From positions 1-5,088 of the forward strand of contig JAHLFV010000196.1 in the NCBI GenBank assembly GCA_018883625.1: 5,088 bases of DNA, read 5' to 3'. A program made the position numbers and the translations under genes. This DNA comes from Candidatus Treponema excrementipullorum (GTDB taxonomy: Bacteria; Spirochaetota; Spirochaetia; Treponematales; Treponemataceae). The notes beneath the pieces are model-generated. The model did no database searches. It was not told the DNA's origin and saw only the letters and a program-made list of their open reading frames with translations. Positions 1-5,088 of this stretch are shown here, one piece after another (position 1 is the first letter of the stretch; every line of letters begins with the position of its first letter).

Positions 1-278
1 GACAGCATAAAATACAAATCCACTAGAGCTTCTCTTTGAAACTCATATAAATAGTCTTGTTTCCGTGCCCACAATAACCATGTATCTAAATTTTGAATAA
101 ATTTCATATAATTATCCCTTTCTTTTTCATCAATGTTTTCAAAATTTAAATTACTGAGCCGTTGAATGTGTTTTTTGGTTGCCTCGTAAGATATGGCGTT
201 ATAGCCTTCTGTAAAAGCTTTTCGTCCAATCATGTCTGTAATAAGCTGAATTGAAACACCGGTAGTTAGTTCTTTCAT
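1..278 (-). CDS. Hypothetical protein, 5' part only (runs off left edge)
   Basis: The frame is open from an ATG at 278 to the left edge, giving 92 complete codons without a stop. The protein begins MKELTTGVSIQLITDMIGRK. The start is supported by an AAGGA ribosome site at 284-288 with a 5-base spacer. The visible part is soluble and probably helical, with no signal peptide and no membrane segment. It has a charged middle (NIDEKERDNYMKF) and an aromatic-rich stretch (DTWLLWARKQDYLYEF) near the edge. I do not recognise a family, and no catalytic motif is visible. It is divergent from the glycosylase-fold gene at 458, with 179 bases between the two starts. The C-terminal part is missing, so its length and function cannot be judged. 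That it is a real gene rests on the ribosome site, the open frame and the non-repetitive composition. Confidence 0.72.
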   Translation of the reverse strand, partial: MKELTTGVSIQLITDMIGRKAFTEGYNAISYEATKKHIQRLSNLNFENIDEKERDNYMKFIQNLDTWLLWARKQDYLYEFQREALVDLYFML

Positions 279-283
279 AGTTT

Positions 284-288
284 TCCTT
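284..288 (-). promoter_or_regulatory. Ribosome binding site of the left-edge gene
   Basis: On the minus strand this reads AAGGA (GAAGGA if base 289 is included), five bases before the ATG at 276-278. It is the main reason for choosing that start and for accepting the left-edge reading frame as a gene. Confidence 0.65.
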
Positions 289-440
289 CATCTAGCATCA
301 GGCAGAAATCGGAACAGCACCCAAAACTTCCCCCCGTTCTCTTTGTTACCTGATTTATTGTGATACTGATATCATACTTGAATTAAAATAAATTACGAGG
401 TTTTTTAGGGGACAAAGTATTTTTTGTGAGTAAAATTACC

Positions 441-447
441 AAGGCGG
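441..447 (+). promoter_or_regulatory. Probable ribosome binding site for GTG 458
   Basis: AAGGCGG differs by one base from the AAGGAGG consensus and sits ten bases before the GTG at 458-460. The spacing is slightly long. It favours the GTG over the in-frame ATG at 527, which has no purine-rich site at a useful distance. Confidence 0.4.
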
Positions 448-457
448 TGCTGCTACT

Positions 458-1324
458 GTGATAAAATTCAGATATCAGACTTCCAAACACTTGTCAATTA
501 GAACATGTAGTGATACACTAAACGGCATGAACGAAAACTTATATTTTACACAGCAAGAAGATATCTCTAAAAGAAAGCAACTTAAGGAACTTTTTAATCA
601 ATGGTTAAAACAAATCAGTACCTGCGATGATATACAATTTCCTGATGATGGCAAGGACTACCCCGCAACTGAATATTTTGTAAAAGATGGATTTTATCCC
701 GGATATTTTTCTGAAAACCATCCCAAAGTATTGTTTATCGGCAGGGAAACCAGAGAAACAGCTTCTTTTCACGAATCAAAAGACAGAATATTGTGTGATC
801 TTGAGTATGCGTTTAAAGATTCTCCCAACAAAATACCCTTCATAAGAAGGATTTTTTATATTTACTACGGAATTCTTACGGAAGGAAGATACAAATTTGA
901 GGAGATTCCGTATCCTGATGAGATGGTAAAAAACAAGCAGTACGGCTTTGCTTTTATGAACATTTCAAAATATTCCAATGATTCGGAAAATTCAGCAACA
1001 GCAGATTATGATCTCATAAATCGATTTTTGGCTGACTCAAACCTTACCAAAAGAAATTTTATCCGCGAAGAAATTGAACTTCTTGATCCTGATATTATCA
1101 TTACGGCAAATTTGTGGGATACAAAAATTAAGCAAGAATATTTGGAACTTGTTTTTCCCACAAAAGACTTTGAAGAGGTTAAATCATATAAAAACGAAGC
1201 GATTCTGTATGATTTTCAATTTAACCAAAAGAAAATCAAATTCATTGATGCTTTTCACTTCTCTGCCAGAGGTTCAGATGAGGGAAAATTCTATGAACCA
1301 ATCATGAATCTTTTGTTTAAGTAA
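458..1324 (+). CDS. Uracil-DNA-glycosylase-fold family protein (distant, tentative)
   Basis: This is a complete soluble protein of 288 residues if it starts at GTG 458, or 265 from the ATG at 527. An in-frame TAA at 431 bounds the start. The GTG has an SD-like site (441-447), but the sequence from the ATG (MNENLYFTQQ) looks more like a natural N-terminus, so the start is open. The order of motifs suggests the uracil-DNA-glycosylase-like fold: a first strand and loop PKVLFIGRETRE (89-100) where glycosylases carry a G-Q/E-x-P loop; FMNISKY (166-172); a strand LLDPDIIITAN (208-217) resembling the buried strand before the last motif; and FHFSARGS (266-273), where H-x-S may match the H-P-S motif. 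Many UDG-fold proteins of mobile or defence regions have this diverged pattern. Whether it removes a base or only binds nucleic acid cannot be read here. It is convergent with the AlbA_2 gene, 118 bases apart. The family assignment is inference from motif order. Confidence 0.5.
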   Translation: MIKFRYQTSKHLSIRTCSDTLNGMNENLYFTQQEDISKRKQLKELFNQWLKQISTCDDIQFPDDGKDYPATEYFVKDGFYPGYFSENHPKVLFIGRETRETASFHESKDRILCDLEYAFKDSPNKIPFIRRIFYIYYGILTEGRYKFEEIPYPDEMVKNKQYGFAFMNISKYSNDSENSATADYDLINRFLADSNLTKRNFIREEIELLDPDIIITANLWDTKIKQEYLELVFPTKDFEEVKSYKNEAILYDFQFNQKKIKFIDAFHFSARGSDEGKFYEPIMNLLFK

Positions 1325-1359
1325 TGCTCGGTCGGAATACTTGTTCTCATTAATTGTCT

Positions 1360-1424
1360 AAAAAGAGCTTTTGTTCAACGGAGCACGATGGCTTTGAGTC
1401 TTTTTTCACAAACTAAATTGTGAA
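1360..1424. terminator. Hairpin and A/T-tract zone between convergent genes, possible weak terminator
   Basis: Two structures lie between the facing 3' ends. In the plus-strand RNA, CGGAGC (1379-1384) can pair with GCUUUG (1391-1396) using two G-U pairs, followed four bases later by six U residues (1401-1406); this would serve the glycosylase-fold gene. AAAAAGA (1360-1366) and TCTTTTT (1399-1405) flank this hairpin as complementary arms and give a T tract in either direction. A second, perfect 7-bp hairpin, TTCACAA / TTGTGAA (1405-1411 and 1418-1424, 6-base loop), follows but has no T tract after it in either direction. Neither structure is a textbook terminator. Their position between two stop codons is the best argument for the role. 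Confidence 0.35.
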
Positions 1425-1442
1425 GTATTGTTGGTAGGGATC

Positions 1443-2627
1443 CTACTCACTATATTGATGAGGGCTGCTACTCCCTACTTTGGGTCGGTGCAAAACAACC
1501 TTAAAAAGCTCACCCTGTTTATCATCAATTAATTCCAAAGTCGGAGCATATTTAAGAGCACGTAAAATTCCTGAACCGATTCCACGATAATACATCAACT
1601 TTGAAGAGTAAGAAACAATCAAATTATTACGAACCACTGAATTACCCATTCTAATATTTTCTACAGTCAAAGAATTAGGAAGACTTCCGGGGCTGATTAT
1701 TTCAACTCTGTCCTCAAAAATCAAAATTCTGATTGGTGAGTTCTTGGAATAATCTCTGTGTGTTAATGCATTTTGCAGTATTTCTTCCAAAACGACCTGT
1801 GGAATCTCAAGTTCCCCTGTAGAATTAAAATTCCTGTTATTTTGTATATAGTGTAAATTACGCTTAAAAAATCCAATAGCATCATTAAACATTTCGGGAA
1901 CAGTTCCGACAATATCCACACTGTCTCTATACTCACTATCTGATATATCCATACTATAAAAAGAGACGGCTTTTATACAAAATGCCGGGCGGAATTGTTG
2001 TGGATTCTTTCCAAAAAAAAGCAATCCGCCCAAAGTCAAACATCCATTTTTTAGAATATTTATATTTTTAAGCAACACCTCTTTGGGTACATCAATTTCT
2101 TTCTGACCTATGTTTGTTAGATATTCTTCTACTTTTTTTTCATTAATATCATCTATACCGGTCTCAGGAACAATCATTTCATCAACATAGATAAGACCAC
2201 TTTGTTGAAATAAACGTATTTGTTCACTATTATCTGTAAGTTTCCGTTTATCTCCCCCTTGTTTTACCCATATTGTCCCATTTCGATCCTTGTACGGTTT
2301 TGCAATGCCCTCGGGAATATGCACTATCAATACATTCTTTAAATCATCTCCCACAGAAAGAACTTCTGTAGAAACATAAATTAGAGGCTTAATATAATCA
2401 TTTGCAATGTTTCCGATAGCAGAATTGGTTCTTTGAAGCTCCTCATATGTTAATCCTTCAATACGGCCTGTTTTGTCTTCTACTCCAAAAATAATGATAC
2501 CACCCAAAGAATTTGACATCGCAATCATTTCGGCAGCTATACTGTCTTTTTGATCCAACCGCAATTTAAATTGAACTTTGCTTGTCTCTCCCTGAGAGAT
2601 AACGGAAAGTAACTCTATTACCGTCAC
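1443..2627 (-). CDS. AlbA_2 (Schlafen-type) domain protein with GHKL-like ATP-binding C-terminal half
   Basis: This is a complete protein of 394 residues from GTG 2627 (398 if ATG 2639 is used). The N-terminal AlbA_2 domain shows GETSKVQFK, a conserved NSLGGIIIFGVED strand-turn and KPYKDRNGTIWVKQGGDKRK, all within about the first 135 residues. The C-terminal half matches the RecG-like / HATPase_c_4 group: EEILQNALTHRDY (Glu, Asn and HRD of the N-box), VEIISPGSLP, then RGIGSGILRAL as the glycine-rich box. The helix-turn-helix tail seen in some relatives is absent. In Schlafens the AlbA_2 region carries nuclease acidic residues; here the usual LEFK-type Glu is Gln (VQFK), a common variant of this family, so nuclease action should not be assumed. 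Relatives are usually annotated as DNA- or RNA-binding or as transcriptional regulators. The GTG was chosen because GGAG stands six bases before it and because the resulting start, MTVIELLSVISQGET, fits the family. It is coupled to the ATPase gene by a 4-base overlap, so the two are probably co-produced. Confidence 0.88.
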   Translation of the reverse strand: MTVIELLSVISQGETSKVQFKLRLDQKDSIAAEMIAMSNSLGGIIIFGVEDKTGRIEGLTYEELQRTNSAIGNIANDYIKPLIYVSTEVLSVGDDLKNVLIVHIPEGIAKPYKDRNGTIWVKQGGDKRKLTDNSEQIRLFQQSGLIYVDEMIVPETGIDDINEKKVEEYLTNIGQKEIDVPKEVLLKNINILKNGCLTLGGLLFFGKNPQQFRPAFCIKAVSFYSMDISDSEYRDSVDIVGTVPEMFNDAIGFFKRNLHYIQNNRNFNSTGELEIPQVVLEEILQNALTHRDYSKNSPIRILIFEDRVEIISPGSLPNSLTVENIRMGNSVVRNNLIVSYSSKLMYYRGIGSGILRALKYAPTLELIDDKQGELFKVVLHRPKVGSSSPHQYSE

Positions 2628-5088
2628 TGAATTCTCCATGTATTATATATCGTTTTACGCCTGTCAAAGGCATCTTTTCCGCCTTCCATTATATTAACAA
2701 TTTCGGACTGTAAATCAGTTGTGTCAATACTTCCTTGTTCTATTTTGGGAATATTACCTTCACCCATATTAAATGCCAATATTTTTTCACTATCACCTAA
2801 TACAGGAATATTAGGATTATGGGTAGCAAAAATAAATTGCATTTTTCCTTTTAGATTTAATAGAGTTTTTATTACTTCATTATAGATAACCTGATTATCA
2901 AGATCATCCTCCGGTTGGTCAATAATGAGAATATCATTGTCTTTCTGAGTCAACAAAAATAAAATCAAGGCAGAAGCCCTCTGTCCCAGCGAGAGTTTTT
3001 CCAACAGTTTTCCGTTATAATAAATATTAACACTATGTCCTACCTCATATGTAAGCAAGTCTGCCAAGTTTTCATGAAATCTTTTCTTAAATTCATATAG
3101 AGCAGAACCGTTTAAATATTCAGCTAATTTCTCCTGATTTCTGTAAATTTCGATAAAATCAGCAAAATCTGTACTTATTTTTTGATATACCGCTTCACGA
3201 ATACCGCTTCCTTTAAAAGTCGAACATATTTTATCAAAAAACTGTGTTTTATTACCCTCGCATTTCACCTCAATTCTTAAACTACCACCTGCACGATTGA
3301 TTTCCTCAGCTTTCTCTTTTAGCACATTATAGTCTTGCAATATTAAATTATTGATATTATATAAGTGTTCATCCAGTTCTCGTAAGTATGTATTTTTTTT
3401 GGCTTCCAGTTTGTTTAGCTCTTCTAACTTTAATGTAGAGATTTCCAAAAAACGCGTCAAATTTAGAAAAGTATCGGGATTTACAGTTTCAGAATTTAAA
3501 TCCCTTTTTATTTTTGCAAATTCTTCTTTTTGTTTCTCACCCTTCCGTTGTAATATTTCGATTATATTTTGATATTCTCCCACTATCCTTGATACACTAT
3601 GAGATATTTCACCTACTTTATTTACTTCTGTCTGCATATTTGCTAACAGCCCATTTACTTTTTCAAAAATCTCTTTATTTTGCAAAGAGCCGGTTATTTG
3701 AGAAGAAAATGTATCTTTATAATTTTGATAAATATTCTCTATTTCATTTGAAAACTGTACTAGGGTATCTTTCACGCCCAGTATTTTAGTCTCATCAGAG
3801 TTAAAGCTCGCCTCTTCTTTCAGTTTTTCTTCTAATCCATTCTTTTTGAAATACTCTAACTTATGTTTTGCATCCTTAATCTGCTGTGTAACTTCCGGTA
3901 TTTGCTCCAGTTGTCCTTCAATCATCTGCAACTGTCGAATACAGTCAGTCACTGCATATTTTTTTTCAGTAAGCTGTTGTTTTACTTCATCATTACGAGA
4001 AACAATTTTATCTAACAAATCTATCTGAAAATGTTGCTTTTTATTTGACAAGTCATTTTGTCCGTAATAAATAATATTGTTTACCAATGATCCAATTGAA
4101 CACTGTAATAATTCATTTGTTGATTCCCTGAAAATATCTGCCCGTTTCCCGTAAATTTTTTCGATTCGGTATTCTTCTCCGTGTTTATCAACAAAGTTGA
4201 TTACAACTTTTCCTCCACTGCCCAATGCAAATTCAATTAAATCTTGTTTATACTTCTTATCAGCAGAGGATTCTGCAAGTTCCAGCCCTAAAGTATATCT
4301 GACAATTTCCAAGAAAGATGATTTTCCGCTTCCTCGAATTCCAATAAGACAGTTTAATTCGGAAGAAAAACTGATAACCGCATTATTAAATATCCCTCCT
4401 TCTATTTTAACAGATTTAATGTAAGCATTTTGAATTGTCTCCCCGCTATCAGACACTCTATGGGTAAAATCTTTTAATGCATATTTTAAAGCCTCAAAAT
4501 TATAGGCACCCAATTTTATATATGTTTTTTGAGTTACTCCATGAACAATATTCCCCTGCCCTATACCATCAATACCCATTTGTGCATTATCAGAACCTTC
4601 TACACAGGCAATTTTTATTTTGCTTCGATTATCACGATTTCTGCTTTTCTGCAACGCAAAAACTTTTTCCCGGAAAGCATCCGATTTTATAAACTTCTCT
4701 AAATTTCTTCTGCTGAGTTCCCTAAATAATCCGTTTTCTGCATCAACATGAGCCAGAATAAAAAAATAATCTTTGTGAAATTCATCCAATTTTTTATATG
4801 CATCCTGTAAATCAAAAACTGAATTTGGATAAGGAACACTAGAATAATTGGAAATACCGGCAAAAGCCAAAGTCAAAAAATCCTGTATGTAGTCTTTATC
4901 TTCTCCGTTATAAATCCATTCATCATCAAAAACAACAAGTACATGTATTCCTGCCGCACCATCGCTTAGAGACAACTCTACTCCGGGAAGCATATATATA
5001 CCGTTTTTTTTCGCCTCTTTCTTTAAATTTTTGAACTCGTGGCAATTAAACTTATTATGATTGGTTATAACACATACTCTAATATTTT
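2624..5088 (-). CDS. PHP phosphoesterase / SMC-like ABC ATPase, TrlF- or Ppl-like (5' end off right edge)
   Basis: 820 residues are visible; numbers count from the first whole codon at 5086. The first Met in frame (4993) is internal: coding continues upstream to the edge with PHP-like sequence, so probably only a few dozen residues, including the first HxH metal motif, are missing. The PHP domain (1 to about 185) shows ITNHN (7-11), LPGVELS (33-39), HVLVVFD (48-54), ILAHVDAENG (110-119) and GSDNAQ (164-169). The ATPase head follows: Walker A GIRGSGKSS (249-257), Q-loop YYGQND (340-345), a long helical, probably coiled-coil region (about 360-595), signature LSLGQRA (698-704), Walker B ILIID with DQPE (719-726), D-loop DDLDN, and H-loop FATHNPN (753-759). 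The tail has EGGKDAFDRR (801-810), typical of this group. PHP-SMC ATPases include TrlF-type proteins and the anti-phage protein Ppl. A role sensing or processing nucleic acid is inferred. The PHP ligand changes leave phosphoesterase activity uncertain. Confidence 0.9.
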   Translation of the reverse strand, partial: NIRVCVITNHNKFNCHEFKNLKKEAKKNGIYMLPGVELSLSDGAAGIHVLVVFDDEWIYNGEDKDYIQDFLTLAFAGISNYSSVPYPNSVFDLQDAYKKLDEFHKDYFFILAHVDAENGLFRELSRRNLEKFIKSDAFREKVFALQKSRNRDNRSKIKIACVEGSDNAQMGIDGIGQGNIVHGVTQKTYIKLGAYNFEALKYALKDFTHRVSDSGETIQNAYIKSVKIEGGIFNNAVISFSSELNCLIGIRGSGKSSFLEIVRYTLGLELAESSADKKYKQDLIEFALGSGGKVVINFVDKHGEEYRIEKIYGKRADIFRESTNELLQCSIGSLVNNIIYYGQNDLSNKKQHFQIDLLDKIVSRNDEVKQQLTEKKYAVTDCIRQLQMIEGQLEQIPEVTQQIKDAKHKLEYFKKNGLEEKLKEEASFNSDETKILGVKDTLVQFSNEIENIYQNYKDTFSSQITGSLQNKEIFEKVNGLLANMQTEVNKVGEISHSVSRIVGEYQNIIEILQRKGEKQKEEFAKIKRDLNSETVNPDTFLNLTRFLEISTLKLEELNKLEAKKNTYLRELDEHLYNINNLILQDYNVLKEKAEEINRAGGSLRIEVKCEGNKTQFFDKICSTFKGSGIREAVYQKISTDFADFIEIYRNQEKLAEYLNGSALYEFKKRFHENLADLLTYEVGHSVNIYYNGKLLEKLSLGQRASALILFLLTQKDNDILIIDQPEDDLDNQVIYNEVIKTLLNLKGKMQFIFATHNPNIPVLGDSEKILAFNMGEGNIPKIEQGSIDTTDLQSEIVNIMEGGKDAFDRRKTIYNTWRIQ
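2634..2637 (-). promoter_or_regulatory. Internal ribosome site setting the AlbA_2 gene start
   Basis: On the minus strand GGAG lies inside the last codons of the ATPase gene, six bases before the GTG at 2625-2627. The stop of the upstream gene (TGA, 2624-2626) shares two bases with this GTG, forming GTGA, the classic layout for translational coupling. The ATG at 2637-2639, which overlaps this site, has no ribosome site of its own in the AT-rich bases before it. Confidence 0.7.
5004..5011 (-). repeat. Eight-base homopolymer (A8 in the coding strand) within the PHP domain
   Basis: A run of eight A bases in the coding strand encodes part of KKN just before GIYMLPGVELS. The PHP motifs on both sides are in the same frame with eight bases, so the run as given is intact. 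Such tracts are prone to slippage, so a one-base change would cut the N-terminal PHP motif off from the ATPase. Confidence 0.6.

Larger units (their letters stand above)
279..457. promoter_or_regulatory. Divergent intergenic region, presumed two-way promoter region
   Basis: These 179 bases separate two outward-facing starts and must hold the promoters of both genes unless either is read from further away. The middle part (about 340-430) is AT-rich. I found no convincing -35/-10 pair in either direction; the best matches have only three or four of six bases in each box, so I do not place a promoter. An 8-base perfect palindrome, TGATATCA, lies at 367-374 and could be an operator core, though so short a palindrome can arise by chance. 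No riboswitch-like fold and no further coding frame were recognised. Confidence 0.35.

Noticed and set aside
341..372. TTGTTA plus TGATAT with an 18-base spacer as a plus-strand promoter
   Set aside because: The -10 box matches at only three of six bases and other equally weak pairs exist nearby, so I could not support a specific promoter.
1074..1307. A 77-residue plus-strand reading frame inside the glycosylase-fold gene
   Set aside because: It lies wholly within a better supported gene in another frame, has no ribosome site, and its composition looks like a frame shadow.
2624..2639. Fusion or frameshift between the ATPase and AlbA_2 genes
   Set aside because: Both proteins have complete, family-typical ends, and the GTGA overlap with GGAG explains the junction as two coupled genes.
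3351..4692. Several plus-strand reading frames of 60-91 residues opposite the ATPase gene
   Set aside because: They are antisense shadows rich in Phe, Ser, Leu and Cys, as expected from reading the reverse of a Lys/Glu-rich coiled-coil gene, and the minus strand holds a full set of ABC ATPase motifs.
4991..4993. ATG as the true start of the ATPase, giving a 789-residue protein
   Set aside because: The upstream codons in the same frame encode PHP motif sequence, and no ribosome site precedes this ATG.
1..5088. CRISPR array, tRNA, insertion sequence ends or attachment site
   Set aside because: I saw no regularly spaced repeats, no cloverleaf with the conserved TTCRA arm, no transposase or integrase sequence, and no long direct or terminal inverted repeats.

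Overview
This is a low-GC bacterial window of dense, ordinary protein genes. Shine-Dalgarno-like sites precede several starts and GTG is used as a start codon, so a Bacillota-type or spirochaete-type host fits; Bacteroidota is less likely because SD sites are usually weak there. That placement is inference. No rRNA, tRNA, CRISPR array, integrase or transposase is visible.

Layout from left to right: (1) at 1-278, the 5' part of an unrecognised minus-strand gene that leaves the window on the left; (2) at 279-457, a divergent intergenic region; (3) at 458-1324 (+), a protein that looks like a distant uracil-DNA-glycosylase-fold family member; (4) at 1325-1442, a convergent intergenic region with hairpins and A/T tracts; (5) at 1443-2627 (-), an AlbA_2 (Schlafen-type) protein with a GHKL-like ATP-binding C-terminal half; (6) at 2624-5088 (-), a large PHP phosphoesterase / SMC-like ABC ATPase whose first residues lie beyond the right edge.

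Genes 6 and 5 form a tightly coupled operon read right to left. The ATPase gene ends in a GTGA overlap in which the TGA stop shares bases with the GTG start of the AlbA_2 gene, and a GGAG ribosome site lies inside the last ATPase codons. PHP-SMC ATPases of this build resemble the TrlF-type ATPases and the single-gene Ppl anti-phage protein. AlbA_2/GHKL proteins are common in defence and accessory islands. The pair is therefore a candidate nucleic-acid-directed defence or stress module, with the ATPase/phosphoesterase as probable sensor-effector and the AlbA_2 protein as partner or regulator. A UDG-fold protein lies just downstream in convergent orientation, which keeps the neighbourhood on a nucleic-acid theme, but nothing in the sequence shows that it belongs to the same system.

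The most useful points for a reader are: the ATPase gene does not start at the Met at 4993 but continues in frame through the right edge with PHP motifs; two PHP metal-ligand positions look altered; the AlbA_2 start is best placed at GTG 2627; and a partial gene with a clear ribosome site sits at the left edge.
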